In this document: positions 1 through 14,600 of the stretch, piece after piece
How the letters are laid out: every line of letters begins with the position of its first letter
Numbering within the stretch: the first letter of the stretch is position 1
Origin: Girardinichthys multiradiatus
Lineage: Eukaryota > Chordata > Actinopteri > Cyprinodontiformes > Goodeidae
DNA: 64,000 nucleotides
Direction of reading: 5' to 3'
NCBI RefSeq assembly: GCF_021462225.1
Contig: NC_061804.1
Location: forward strand, 6,184,740-6,248,739
The notes under the pieces: generated by a model
What the model was told of the DNA's origin: nothing
Seen by the model: the letters and a program-made list of their open reading frames with translations, nothing else
Database searches by the model: none
Made by a program: the position numbers and the translations under genes

Positions 1-2477
1 TCAGCACTCAGAAGGTCTTTGGTCTGTTAATCATCGTCTTCTCTGTTTGATTATTGCATGTGTTTAATTTCATTTTCTACATATTAATAATGCAGCTAAT
101 AAACTCCAAACAGAAAGCTTAAAGCTCACAAAAGTCAGATATTCTTTTTAAAAACTGAAGCAGTCTCTAAGTTGTTAATTATAGTCAGTTATCTCCCTGT
201 TCACCTTTAACAAGACCTAGTTTTAAATTAAATTCTGCCAGGTTAAAATGAATAAAATGATTTCATAGTTCACCACCTGAACAATCATTTTAATTTCACA
301 GCTCCCACATGAGCTAGCTCACATTTATGTATCATATTTTGTCTGAAATAAAGTTTAAAAACTAATACATGGGCCAGGAAGTCATTTACCAATTAGCATA
401 TTAGAGATGTCATCCCTTAGCATGGGTCACCAAGCCTTTGTCATCTTATTTACATTTGTTTTATTCTCTTCCGCTCTTTGCTTATGTTAATATATTTTAT
501 CTTGGATAGCCAAATTCCCAACAAAATTGCTCATATTCAAACGTTATTGCTTTTGTCATCAGAAAGCAAAGTAAGTCAATAATTCTGACTGAAAAGCAGT
601 CAATTTAGGGTACGTTTGTAATTTACTCCTGTTTAACCCTCTGATAATCATATAGAATATAATAAATAATAAAGAGATTGTGTTGTCACCTCTCATGGTT
701 TTGGAGAAATAAATTCCTGAAAGTGGGACAAATGCATATAATGGTTGAGCATTTTGAGATATTTTGACAAGATATTTCTCCAAAACTGTAGAGTAAAATA
801 TTAAATATTTATTCTTTTACATAAAACATGAATGTGAAAGTTGTAAAAATGTAATTAATATAAATGTTCTGTAGGTTACTTTTCTGTTTTTCTCTTATTT
901 TCTCAACCGTTGCCAGGATCGGCGTCCTTTCTGCTCCATTACCGTAAAGCACCTTGTATGCGCGACGCTAATTTTTAAGAGAGAGCTGGTGTCGGCTGGC
1001 GTGACCGCGTATTTCTGACTGTCGGCTCACTTAACTGCAGTTTTCGTCTGTACAGTTGATGTCTCCTCACTGAAGCGACGCTGCAAGCCCTGCAGTTCGA
1101 GCAGAAGTTCAGAGATACGGGGGGTCAGAGTCTGCTGCTTTAGTCAGCGCTAACCAATAGGGAAACGTCTTACAGCGTTCGTCTTTAGGCCCCGCCCAGG
1201 ATGTTCATGTTCCCAGAACTCAAAATTCTTTGAGTTCAACCAAAAACAGAGAGCATCAAAACCAAAAAAGCGAGACTCGTAACCAAAGATTTTTGACATG
1301 CGCAAATAAAGTTTATGTTTTGCAAATAACTTTTTTCTCTTCGTGAGAAAAAATGAGTCATTTTAATAAAAAAAAGTTTTATCAAACAAATTTTTTTTCT
1401 CCCCAAAATAAAATATTCCATTTAAAAAAAAAAAAATCATTACAACTCTGAAAGTTTTGATCACAACTTAATTTTTTGTTGATTGAAATTAGTTTTTTTT
1501 TATTGAATATTCCAAAAGTTTTGACCACAATTAATTTTTTTGATTGAGTTTAGTTTTTTGTTTGATTGAATAATATTGAGACAAATTTACCTCCATAATC
1601 CCCCATGATAGGATGTGAAATCCTAGCTAGTATGCGCACACAGGTGTCATCTGTTCTTTTCATATTACGTTTTGAAATAAAAATTATTCTGAAACATGTT
1701 TTGTTTTACCCCCAAAAAACAGCAAAAAAGTTCCCCCAAAATTATCATACGTCATAAAATCAGTCGTCTTTTGAACTTCATAGCTCAGTCATAGTTTAAA
1801 AACATTATTCATAGTTTAAAGAAGCCACAGAAAGTTTGACTTACCTTACAATTTTTATGCAATTACAGTTAAAAATGTTTTCTGATCTTTCGAGACGTGA
1901 ATGATGTCCAGACGTCTGGAAAATATTAAACAACTAATTTTAACTACTTTCACGTTTGTAGTTTTATATCCACATGATAAGTTTATACATCAAAAATGAA
2001 CCAGTTTATCAAACTATAGGTTATAGGTTATATAGCTATAGGACTCAAATCACCCCAGGGGTAAATGCATTGTCAAAAACACCTAAGCACCAGCTGTAAT
2101 GATTCAGTTTGTTCACAATTTGGTGGAATGTGTGGAATAAATCCTTTATTTTTCTTCTTGCTAGGAGAAAAGCAAAGACTATTGTCTCTGAAATAGCAAT
2201 TTGTAGAAATGGTTACAATAATGTTCTCTGAGAAGATTGCTCATGGAATCCAGCCTGGTGAGTAGACCTACTGTGAACGAGCCAAACCCATCCATTTCAA
2301 CTCTGAATAATACCCTTTGTGACCCAAGATCTGCTGAAGAGCCGACTGAGCAACAAAGGAATGGCTGAGGCGAATGTGAATGAATTGTTGTGCTCCTTCG
2401 TGGAAAAAAAGGAAAAAAAAAAAACAACAGTATAAATACCACCAAAATAATTTAAAAAATGTTGTTTGTGTTTGCAG
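1..2477 (+). other. intronic sequence upstream of the first visible galnt10 exon
   Basis: AT-rich intron with poly-A/T runs. No earlier galnt10 exon could be read here; I looked for the segment that should precede [10 protein letters not shown]. The only compositional exception is the GC- and CpG-richer block at 905-1200. Short open frames are AT-rich noise. Confidence 0.6.
905..1200. promoter_or_regulatory. CpG-rich block with CCAAT and GC boxes in the galnt10 intron
   Basis: A roughly 300-base island with many CpG dinucleotides stands out from AT-rich intron. Near its right end are a CCAAT box (1154-1158, aaccaatag) and a GC box (ccccgccc, 1190-1197). This could be an internal promoter or enhancer, or the GC-rich end of an unrecognised transposon. 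No inverted repeats or initiator decide between these. Confidence 0.3.
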
Positions 2478-2644
2478 CTGCAAGCAGACGCTGTATGCAG
2501 AGAAACTACCAAATACCAGCATCATCATCCCATTTCATAACGAGGGCTGGTCCTCCCTACTGAGGACGGTTCACAGCGTGATCAACCGCTCTCCTCCAGA
2601 GCTCATTGCAGAAATCATCCTGGTTGACGACTTCAGCGACAAAG
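2478..2644 (+). CDS. galnt10: galnt10 coding exon (probable exon 4)
   Basis: The acceptor is tttgcag and the donor AAAG/gtatgg. The first base completes a split codon, then TGC starts the readable frame; the last base G is carried into the next exon. It encodes the beginning of the catalytic domain, with [14 protein letters not shown], the [17 protein letters not shown] segment and two N-glycosylation sequons (NTS, NRS). The intron that follows is about 24.5 kb. In-frame sequence upstream to 2380 is intronic. Confidence 0.93.
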
Positions 2645-5600
2645 GTATGGTCTTATACGTTGCTTGAGCTGAAATACAAAGATGTAAACCAATGATTATT
2701 TTTACCCAGTTCCTTACTTTTTCCATTGGGAATTTATAGGAGAAACACAAACTAATACATAATTGTTAAGCGGAAGGAAAATTATGCATGGTTTTTAAAA
2801 TAGGCTATGCCGTGAAGCTGTTGGTGGAGCTGTTGCCTTGCGGCATAAAGGTCCTGATTCTTTCCCATGGAGTTTTTATGTTGACCTTGTTGCCCTCCCA
2901 CAGTCCAAGATATGACTGTTACGTTAATTGGTCTCTCTAAATTGCTCTTAGTTGTGGGTCGTGCCTCTTCCAGGTTTACAAATCTAGAGACTGAAATATT
3001 TGCCCAGTCTTCTTTGCAAAATAGCTCAAGCTCAGTCAGATTGGGTCAAAACTGTTTAAAATAAATGTTTAGGTCTTGCCACAGATTCTAACACATGTGA
3101 AGAGAACTCCAGACTCTGTCTCAAGTCTTTTGCAGCATCTAATAAGAGTTTTGTTCAGTTACAGAGTTTCTCTTAGTCATCTATCTAAACTTAAAAGTAT
3201 CTACCTAAATATGCTGTTATCTTACCTTATCTTAAAACTTTGTTTCATTACAATGATTCCTGAAGCTTTAAAAAATCTTTTGGATGTGTTCAAGAGTTTA
3301 ACATCTTAGAGGAAGTTCCGTCAGATTTTTGTCACACTCACTTCACTTAATCATCTTAGAGTCTCTAAAAAAGCTATTGTCATTCAGATTTTTAATGCTT
3401 TTCATGAAATGTATTGCAAACGTTTCAGTTCTGCAGAACTGTTTGAGCAGCATAAAATTGTAGTTGTTGGATGATTTTCTCCAGTTGAACAAGGAGAAAA
3501 CTGAAGTTCTTGTTTTTGGTTTGGAAAGCTTGGTGCAGCAGATTGTTGGAGACCTGAGTTCAATTCAATTCAATTCAGTTTTATTTATATAGCGCCAATT
3601 CACAACACATGTCGTCTCAAGGCACTTCACAACAGTCAGGTTCTTACATTCCAATTAATCCTAACAATTGAACAGTGCAGTCGGAGTTAGCTTTTTATTC
3701 AAATTGGATAAAACGTTTTTCTATCTAAGGAGTTCACATACAATAGACCCCCATTTAAGGCCAGATCAATCAAGAACGTGGTCCTTTAGACTGACTGAGT
3801 GGTAGAATAGAGCCCTTGAAATGTAAACCTATGGGTCAGATTAACACCTGCTTGAATTAAAGGTAGCTTTTGTCAGTTATTATTCCTTACAGCTCTAAAT
3901 GAAGTGTGTTACATCTTATTAATTACCGCTTACCGTCTCTGTCCCTTACTGAAGGATATGTTTACTGCCTGTCCTGTCGACTGTAATGAGATGTTCCACT
4001 GCCTTAGGCTTATTTAGAGGTTAACACACATTAAGAGCTTTGAGACGAAACCATCCTATTGCCAAGTGGAGCAGAAACAAAAATGCTGGTAAGCATTGCC
4101 GCAATTAGTGGGACTTTTAGTCTGTTTGGAAGATTTTTTAGGGTTAAAAAAAATCATGGCTTTTTCATGAACAAGAAAATCTAGTCAAGGAGACTCGAGC
4201 TTAAGTATATTTGTTGTTTTTAAGTGATTTTCGAATTGAGTAAGACAGATGATAGACAGATCAGAGCTTTGTGGACAGTAATAAAGGGATGGCCCCTATA
4301 TGTCTTAGTGAAAAAAAGCTGAGCTTAAAACAAGCACCTGAAAATTAACTTCTTTTGTAGGGTCATTAAGCTCTTTCTTGAATAGGTGAGGTGCTCAGAT
4401 TACAGCTGAGGGACACCTCAAAGTTATAATCAGAACTCACTGGGATTGCTATATATGGCCTTGGAACATTGTTAAATCCATCATGGGAAGCAGGAAAGTG
4501 TAACGGGGACATTTGGGTTTGTTGTCTTGAGGCTGTTACCTCCTCAACTCAATCTCTGATAACCCAAAGATGATGGATGGATGGATGGATGGATGGATGG
4601 ATGGATGAATGGATGGATGGATGGATGGATGGATGGATGGATGGATGGATGGATTATTTCCCAGTTTACAAAGGTCACATGGTCCATAGGTTTTATTATT
4701 TTCTGGTTGAGAAATAAAAAAATTCTTCATGGAAAAGTATTTTTTTCCAGACTTCATCATCTATTTTCATTTATTCAGGACATAAATTCACCAAAGGTGT
4801 TGGAGACAGTACTCTGAGGTTCTGGTCCATATTGACATGATTGCCTCATACAACTGTTGCAGATTAGTCAGCTTTACATCCATAATGCCAATCTGCTATT
4901 CCACCACATTTCAAAGGTACTCTATTGGATTAAGATCTAGTTACTATGGAGGCCACTGGAGTACACTAAAGTCATTGTCATGCTCAAGAAACTAGTCTGA
5001 GATTAATTGTGTTCGTGGCATTATCCTAATGGATGTGGCCATCAAAAAATGGCTACACTGTCGGTACAAAGCTCAGTTCATACTAAGGGACCCAAAGTGT
5101 GCCAAGAAATTATCAACCACACCATGATACCACCACCATCAGCCTGATTTGTTGCCATATCACAGGACAGATCAATGTTTTTATGTTGCCCACGCCAAAT
5201 TCTGACCCTATGCAAAGTTGTTAGTAGATCATCAGTTTTGCGGCACAAACAACCACAGGACATTCAAAGCCAATTAAATCCTCCTTCTTTCTCGTTTTGA
5301 TGCCTGGTTTGAACTTGTACTTAAAGGTACGAAAATAAATAGTTTCTGCCTTGTGACTAGCTGAGTCCCTTTGTGTTAACAACGAATTGAATGGGTATTC
5401 TAATTACACTTTCAATCTGTCATCAGACTTAAATAAGTTAATCCATGTGAAGCTTTGTTAAAGACAGTGTTAATAACCAGCAAGAGAAGAGGTTAATCAA
5501 TTATGACCTCCTAACACTTTAAAAAAGACAAACCATCCCTTTAACAGTCAGCAGTTAATTGTTGCAGATGTTTTCACTTACAGACTTTTGACAACTTAAC

Positions 5601-8600
5601 AGGTATTCAGGGATGTGTAATAATAGCTTAGGTAAAAAAGTGATTAAAAAAAAAACACTCGTACATTCTAAAACCTATTCACATAAATTTGAATAAGTAC
5701 TTTTCAGATCACAGATAATAATTATGAACATAAAAGAATGTTTCCTCCAACAACTGTTTTAGTTCTTCTTCAGTAGATTTTCTGATATTTTATAGTGTTT
5801 TACAGTACTGTACAGTACAGTACAGACTTAAATTTATTCCCTTTCAGTATCAACTGCTTTATTTTTTTTCCAGCTATTTACACATCGGAGATGTCTGTTT
5901 GGATTCAAGGTTTTTCTGCTGCTGGGTTGACAGTACCCTTCATGTCTCATGACATGATTGAACATTTTAGCCTTTTCCTGAAGGAAGAGTTTCTATGAAG
6001 TCATCTCCTTTTTATAGTTCTTGTTTCCACACTTCTTTCCCATCTGCCTCTGAGTTTATGTTTCTCTCTTTTATTTCAGATTTTTATTTTTTAAACAATT
6101 ATTGACAATTAAATGTTAAAACAGTGTCACATTTATTGAAAGACATATTAAGAACATTATTGAATTTATAATACAATGAAATAGGGTCTAAATGTAAAGG
6201 GTTGCACTGGGGACCTGCAAATTAGGTTTATTGATTCATTGCAGTTGGTGCAGTTGGTAGCACTGTTGTCTTGCAGCAAGAAGGTCCTGGGTTCGATTCC
6301 CAGCCGGGGGTCTTTCTGCATGGAGTTTGCATGTTCTCCCCATGCGTGGGTTCTCACCGGGTACTCCGGCTTCCTCCCACAGTCCAAAGACATGCCTGTT
6401 AGGTTAATTGGTCTCTCTAAATTGCCCTTAGGTGTATGAATGAGTGTGTGCATGGTTGTTTGTGTGTTGCCCTGTGATGGACTGGCGACCTGTCTAGGGT
6501 GTACCCTGCCTTTCGCCCATAGACTGCTGGAGATAGGCACCAGCTTCCCTGTGACCCACTATGGAATAAGCGGTAGAAAATGACTGACTGACTGATTCAT
6601 TAACAGATCTCAGGTTCTGGAACCAGATTCCCGCAAGCTCTGCGGAGAGAAAGAGCAGGTTAGTGACAAACACAAATGAGGCAGTGTAAGCTTGAATTGG
6701 TCAGCTGACCTGCAGTGCAGAGAAACAGGCGGAGAAGCAGCAGCTACGGTGACATTAGAGAGGGTGACCGATTGCGTGCTTAAGGAAACCACCTGATTCA
6801 GTGGATAGTAAAGAAAGGTGATAACGGAAGTTTTGGTATCGATCCGATTTCAAGTAAATACAGAAGTAATATCGCCGATACCTAAACTTTTTTACTTGAA
6901 ATGGAGTGATCATTGAATAATTTTGTGATTTTGCTTTTCATTAGTTGATTTTAAAAGACTTAACTTACTACAATATGAAAGAATTTAACAGTATAAAAAC
7001 TCAAATCTGTCGCTCTTGGGGAATTACCTAGGTTAAATAACCAAATGATTAAGATAATTAAGTCAGTCAGTCATCAGTCAGGCAGTCATTTTCTACTGCG
7101 TCTTCCATAGTGGGTCGCGGGGAAGCTGGTGCCTATCTCCAGCAGTCTATGGGTGGGAGGTGGGGTAAGATAATTAACTCTGTAACTGTAATCTGCATGT
7201 AGCCTAAATAGAAATACTCTTTCTCCTTCAACAGTTAACACAAAAGGATTATCATATTCAGCCATATCCATATTTTAGGTTTCAGGTATACATCTTTATA
7301 TAAGCGTATATTTCTGTGTTCCAGTAAAACAATATATATATATTTTTTTTAACTGGCTGAATATATTGGGAAACCCACCTAATCTGGCAACATTGCTCTG
7401 ACCCTCCACTTACCGTCAGAGCAAAGAGAGAGAGAGGTGTGCTGTTTTCACAGACAGATTTAGAGAATATCTGCAAATTTCAATCATTTCAAAGGTGTCA
7501 GTTTTAGGGCAGGGTTTCCTTCTTGGTTGCTAGCCTCTGAGTCCATGGTGATGTAAAATTGGCTCCTCTGTGGACAGCGACAGTGCTGTCCCACCAGTTT
7601 CCAGGTCATGGATGGCTTTGGCCTTGGTGGTTCTTTGGATGGTTCTGAACATTTCTTTTCAGCTGAGGAGGGCAGTATAGATCCAATTGTTGTAATGTGG
7701 ACACATTTGAGTGTTGCAAAGTACAATGATATCTGGCACACATTAAAACTGCACAAAAAGAGCTAGCATTAGACTTATGACACCCAACCTCAATAATTTG
7801 ACAACCATATTTAAAAGCCAGGTCCATGTCAGAAAACTAAATTGAAATTTAACTGAATTAAAGCCCAACAATTATTATGACATCCATCCTTATATGCCTT
7901 GCTTTAGATTCTTTTGTTTTAAAATGATTACAAAATGGTAACCTTTTTATACACCTTCAATGTCTACACTTTGTTTTTTGTTTATCTTTGGGTTTCAGTT
8001 GCAACCAATTTAACTGTTAAAAGGAGAGTAAACACTACCTCCAGCTTTCATGTTATCAGGTCAGAGATAAAAATAGTATATATGTTTTCCTGGTTTACCT
8101 ACTTTTATGATTGTGGCTAACCCTGTTCTCCTACATAGCTTTAACTTTTACTTTCCGCACACTTTAAAAGACATGGAAATAATTTTTAACCACAATGCCC
8201 AAATCAACTCATCTGTAAGGATACTGAGGCAGAAGAATATTCCTTTTTGCTTTCATAGCAGTAAAGTGATTCTTAATCTTCTATCTACTAAAAGTTTATC
8301 TGTGCAGTTTATTTTGCTTTAGAGCATGAGTGATGTATTCTGCTGGTGGAGCCCAAGTCATTTCATGGACTTATAGCCATACAGGAAACAGAAAGTAGCT
8401 GTAACTCCTCACGTGAGGGAGAAAAAAAACAATGTAAAGATGAGTTTGTCTTCTCTGCATCAGTAAGGATAGATACCTCTTTAGGAGGTGAAGACAAGCA
8501 AACCATGTGCAAAAAGTAAAGTGATTTCATAATACTTAAAATGCTGAACTGAACATGGCATTATTGCAACATGCTAAACATTTGGTTTAATTCCAATCAA

Positions 8601-11600
8601 CCATCTGTCTGCCTATCTGTCCATTCATCTGACCATCCTTGGTCATAGAGAAAAGGTCCAGGATATCCTGCTCCCCATCACCACTCTGTTTTGGTGAACC
8701 CCACGACATTCCCAGGCTAGAACAAATGAAAAGCAAGTAGCTATCCAGGGTTATCCAAATCAGATACCTTTTAACTACCTCAGCTGACTCTTGGGTGTTC
8801 GAGGATCAATTGACTGGTAAATCAAGAGCCTTGCCTTTTGGCAAAGAATTTTCTTCACTTAGATGGATTGAAGGTGCAATCTTTTTACTGCAGAGGAAGC
8901 CTAGATTCATCTATCTATCTCCTGCTGCATTCTGCTATCACTCACAGGCTCTGTATGGATTTTGTGCAGGCTGGTTGGGTATTGAGTGAGCCTGGGCTAA
9001 CAACGTCATTGCTTTACTAAATAAAATGCATATTGGTAGAACCAGTTGGTCACCCTATGTAAGTCTTTGTGTTGTCTTAAATCAGTTCAAATTGTGCAAC
9101 ATATCTAACACCCACATGGGATCCACGTTTTACCCAGAATTGTATTGAATTCAATCTATCTTGGCAATTAACAAAAAGCTACTATGTAATCCTGTTTGGG
9201 GCCCATTTTTCAGCCATTTCCAACCTATATGGGTCCCCTACGTAAACCTTGAGTGGGTAAGGTTCTTGGACAGAAATGTTCAAGTCCTCAAGAGCTGCCT
9301 GTTTTAGATGTCCCCCCTGGTTTAACACCCCTGAATCAAATAAATGGGTCAATCCGACCTTAGGACCTTTGTTGCATGTCTGCCCCATCTTCTCTCTGCC
9401 CAATTCCTGTCTGATGATGTTCACGAAGCCCACTAGTTTCACACAAAAGAAAGGTTTTTCCCAGAGAGACTGAAGTCTCTGTACATTATTTGGGTGTCAT
9501 GGTTGGCACTGTTTTCAATGTCACGTAGAGATTCGGGACAACACCTATAGGGTAGCAGACAAATTTTGGTGCCCTTTTTGTACAGAAGGGGACCTAAAAG
9601 TATATTCTTGCTTTTGGGAGATTGCAATTTACACTTTCCCCTCCTGCTTCCTCCCATTGCCTTCATTTTAATTGCCCTTATTTAAATATGTTTTAATCAA
9701 AGAATGATAAGCCAGATATATTTACTCACAGTTCCACATGTAACATTTTACCACACATGAATATCCACAATGTAAGGTTCCAGCTCATTAGCTAACTCGT
9801 AAAAAAAGCGTTTATAGCCATAGCAGCAGGTGAGAGTCTTGCCCGGTGAAGCTCTCACACCTGGCAGCCTGCCAGCGGGACCACCTGCGACTCTGCTAGC
9901 GTATTAGATCAAGTTGAGGCAGAAAACTTTGCTCAGGATTTACTGATGCAGGGAAAAGTATTATTCATTCGTCTCCCCTGGCTGAGTCACAGCAGGGATT
10001 TAAAATGGAGATGCTGAATGGAGCTGCCAAAGAGTCTGATTTCAAGTCACAACTTCTCCCTACAAAGGTGGCGCTCTGGAAAATTAATATTGCAAAAGCA
10101 AAAAATAAATGAATAAATAAAAACATTTATCCTTGTATTTCCTACAGAAACAATAACACAGTCAGTGACAAATGGACACACAGAGACCAGAAAATCATTC
10201 TTGTGAAGAGACTTTTCAAGCAAATTCAGGGCTACAATTTCAGTAACAAAGATATGTTTACCTGTCTGTACCTTTACCTTTTCTGTCTATTTAAATTTCT
10301 TAGGAAGATGAAAAAAAGGTTTGTGGTAGAAATATTAAATTTATTTTTTGTTCACAGCTGTTTTTGGAGGTGAGCCACAGAACTGTTTCTATATTTATCG
10401 GTTGAGCAAATCTAGACAATGGATGGATGGATTTTCATTCTCCCCAATAATTTTGTTCTCATTTATTCATTAACAAAAACCCTTTTAGCCATAGTTCTCG
10501 CCATTCCAAATCAGTTTTTTTTATTAAGTTTACATCTAGTTTTTATATGAAAAAAGGCCATTGACAAAATATTCTCATCAGCAAAACAAATAGTGCACAA
10601 TATCCTAATAAGGGCTTAGTAACCTTTGATTTGTTTGACAAACCATTGAGCATGCACTTGCTCTAATTCTTTTTATGCAGAATAAATTGAAATAAAGGTT
10701 ATGAAATTACATCTATTTTTTGTGCAACACTTCCTGTAGAACCCCCTGTTTGTCAAAATCTTCAACATGGCTCTCACTTTCAGCTGTAGGAGTATAACAA
10801 GTGAATTTCACTTCAAAGTAAACAGTGCTGAACCCCAGAGAGATCCTTCTGACTTGCAAAGAAAAAGTTTAAAATACAAGCTTTTAACTCTGGACTGTAA
10901 TTGGACTGATGTGTATATATTTGTTTGGTGCTGTGAAAAAGTATCAGATCATTTTATCTGATTAAAAATCATTTGAAATGACCTGGGTAACCCAAGTAAT
11001 TAGTCTTATATATTGCTGTTGAGGACTTTTGGCCCGCTCTTCTTCACAGAAATGCTTTAGCATGATTAGAAACACACCTTTCATACTTGAGAACCTTGAG
11101 AATGTTTTAATTCAGTAGCACATTCTCAAGGTTCTCAAGTATGAAGGGTGTTTCTAATCATGCTAAAGCATCTCATTTGAATTTAGGTCTGGACTTTGAC
11201 TAGGCCATTCTAAAACCTTCACCTCACCAGAGATGGACCTGTTAGTGTTCTTTGGATCATTGTTAGGGTGCATAACCCATGGACACTCAAGCCAAAGGCC
11301 AGACATTCTCCAACATAATTTACTCATAGATGGCAGAATTCATGGTCAATTGCAACAAATTGTCCAGGTCCCGAAGCAGCAAAGCAGCCCCAGACCACAC
11401 ACCACCACCACCAGTGTGCCACAGAATAGCTGTCTTTGTGTGCTTTTTGAATAGCTGTGTTTTTGTTATTGCTCTTGTATCTTTTGTGACTTCCTGGGAA
11501 AGTTGTCTGTCAACTCTTGAGTAATTTCGAAATTGGTGGTCTCTTAAAAGCCAGGTAAAAACATTTCTTTTGAAATTTGCTTTTTGCTTATTTACATTTT

Positions 11601-14600
11601 TTAACTGTAATAAAAATGTTGTTGGCTCTTAGGATGTTGCATTGGTTTATGGTAAAGGACTTTGTGATTTTTATATCTTGGAAGGTACTATATAAATACA
11701 CCTCTATTAAGTTACTTTTGCTTTTACTTTTACACACAAGAACACACAAACACACGCACACACATGCAAACATCTCAACCCACTGAAAACAGTCCCTTAT
11801 TTCATTGATGTGGCCTAGATACATTGGGGCTCAAGCGTAGTCCTCAATAAAGTTGGCTACACAATTAGGACCATCTTGAGATGTCCTTTTTAGAGCAAAA
11901 ACTGCCCTGTCACATGTAGGCAACCACCTTCTCTAAATGGTATGTATGCCTGTAATTCCATGACAGGACATCCATTCAGGCATGTCGGTTTTTGACTCTA
12001 AAGCAAATAAAAACATTATTGTTGGAATTTTGAGCATCACTACAAAATAACTAGGATATTATACTAACACTATTGAGACTGTATAATACAAATACATAGT
12101 TTAAAGTATAATTGTACAGTTTTATGGTTCACTACCAATTAAAACTATAACTGTAATTATAATCCGAATGTAAGTGTTAACCTAAATCACATATACAGGA
12201 TTTATATACGTTTATTTTAATTAATACATTGTAAAATTCTACATGTTCTGAGTTTGCAGTCTGTTAAGAAAACTAAAAATATCTTCTAAAGCGCAGATAA
12301 AATATTTTTTTATTAAAGGTTCTGTGTAGTTAAAGCTGCTGCTATGTATCCTTTGGGACAACGACATTCTTATTTGCCCACTGCCTGAAAACAGAACTCC
12401 TTCTTCTGTTATTTAATTTGCCTCATGTGTAAATACTTCTGTTGCATTTGTCAATCACACTGAATGCTCATTCAGGAGTGAAAAAAGATGTGTCATGTAA
12501 TCAGAGACAGAAACAAAGCCCATATTTATTCAGCAGGACAGCTCTGGCATGCTGCATTATCAGCTACTGTGTGATGGAAACCTGTCATCAGCAGATTGAT
12601 TGTCCAATTACTTTCCCACTTTCTGCTTCCCAAAGGGATCAGCTAGGCAAATGGCTGCAATACTTCATTTCAAATAAGAGTGTGGGACTGAAGTATGCAA
12701 AGGAACTTTTGATATATCTCCGGTCTGGCTGTAAAGGCGGTTTTGGTGGGGACAAAGAATGGCTCCCAGCAGGAAGCAGAACTGCATTTAGTCTCAAACC
12801 ACTGTATGGCTCTGTGCAGGAGGTCTGATGCTATGTGTGCAAAAATATATCAGTAGCAAATTTGTATGATATTGTGAAGGAATATAACTGACTTCTCCCA
12901 CCCTGCAGGTGTACAGTCAAGGTAATTGTTCCCCAATCCCCCTTTTTTCAGGGTGAAATCAGTCAGCTGGAATGACCATATCAAGAGGAGAAAAGTTTTT
13001 CCTGAACCAGGTTTTTCATCTTACACCACAATTCAGGATACAAATTACACTATTGGAGAGGGAGCTCTGACATTATTTGTTTCTAACCACTTTTATGAGT
13101 AATTTCTGGGTTTCTGTTTGTCTTGTGAACATTTAGACTCTTTGTACTCACTGTTTTTTAATTTATGTAAAGTATAACCAAAGTGACAAGGTCCATATTA
13201 GTTACAAAGGTATTTTGCTGGAGAAACATAAACCCAAAACAAGATTGCTACAAAGGCAGGAAGAAACATCTGAACATGTATGACCAAAAGACAAAATCAT
13301 GTCATGATTTGTGGGTTTTTGAGTTTTGTTTTGGATTTTGCTCACAATTGTTCATATTCTCCAGGTGGTGCCTTATTAGTTCTTGAGGTTTAGTTTCTTA
13401 TTTATTCTTGTATTTTGTTTATGGTGTGTTTGAGTTCTGTTTTATCTTCATGACATTCCCTTATGTTAGATTGTGTCCTTTTATTTCTGTTTAGTTCCAT
13501 TCATGTTTTGATTTCTCTCTACCATTGCAGTCAGCCTCATTCAGTCCACTTGCTTTACGTAATCAGTCTTCATCTATGTCATGCTCTACATATACCCTTC
13601 TGTTCTGTTTACTCCTTGCTGGAGTATACTTTTTGCCATACTGTGTCATGCCATGCCAAGCCAAGCTAAGCCAAGCCTGTCCTTAACTATTTTGCTCGTG
13701 CCATGTTCATCCCATGTTTTTGCCGGCATCTGCTAGCTCCTGCCTACTGTGAGTTTTCATTTTTTTTGTTATTTATTAAACTATTTATTTTTACTTGCCA
13801 CACTGCCTCTGCCTGCCTGTCTGCACTTGGGTCGCCTCCAATACCTAATCTTGACAAATCATATATACTCATAGTGTAAATCATGATCGGATATATTATT
13901 AAAGCAACCCCCAAGCCAAAGTCAACTCCAAATAATTTTCACTTGTACAGTATTATATCCTTTCATTTTGCATATGAATTAAATTTACACATTGATGTTA
14001 GGTGTTAATGATAATTAACAGTTTTTCTTTCAAAAAATCTTTGATGGATAGGCAAGAAAAAAATTAAACTTGTATCAGACACAGTCCACTGAGAATATTT
14101 GTAGAATAGTCATTATAGTGACTTTTATTTAAATTTGGGATAAAGTACCATTACAGTTATTATAGATTGTCTTGACTGTCAACCTGGATTATTGAGTCTA
14201 AAAAAGCTTATTATACAATTCAGTTTGACATCTCTATGTAATTTAAGAAGGGAATAACAATGTTTATCTCTTCATGATGAATCCTGGTTCCTGTTGGTGG
14301 GTGGGATATATCCGGCAACAAGCGAACATTTTGTCTTCAAAGTGGATGTGTGGAAGCTGGAAAAATTGGCAAGTGAAAAGATTTAGGGGGGTTTAACAAA
14401 GGCCACAGTGTGATTTCTGGAGGACTGGATCAGGGCATCCCCAAAACTGCGGCTCTTTTGGGGTGTTCCAGGTCTGCAGTGGTCAGTGTCAATGAAAAGT
14501 GATCGAAGGAGTGGCTTCTGATGCAAGTAGATTGCAAAGGTTGGAATGCTTTCTCTCAGGGTAAGGTATCAATACACATGGCGCTTTGTTGTGTCAGGTA

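Noticed and set aside
2380..2477. In-frame upstream extension of the first galnt10 exon with an ATG at 2380
   Set aside because: It is lysine-rich poly-A sequence before a clear acceptor (tttgcag), and GALNT10 continues from an earlier exon at this phase.
4536..4817. Repetitive-peptide genes on both strands
   Set aside because: They are translations of the (GGAT)n microsatellite.
6241..6302. tRNA gene with A and B boxes
   Set aside because: It is the head of a 352-base SINE with target duplications; the sequence does not fold into a full cloverleaf with a recognisable anticodon arm.
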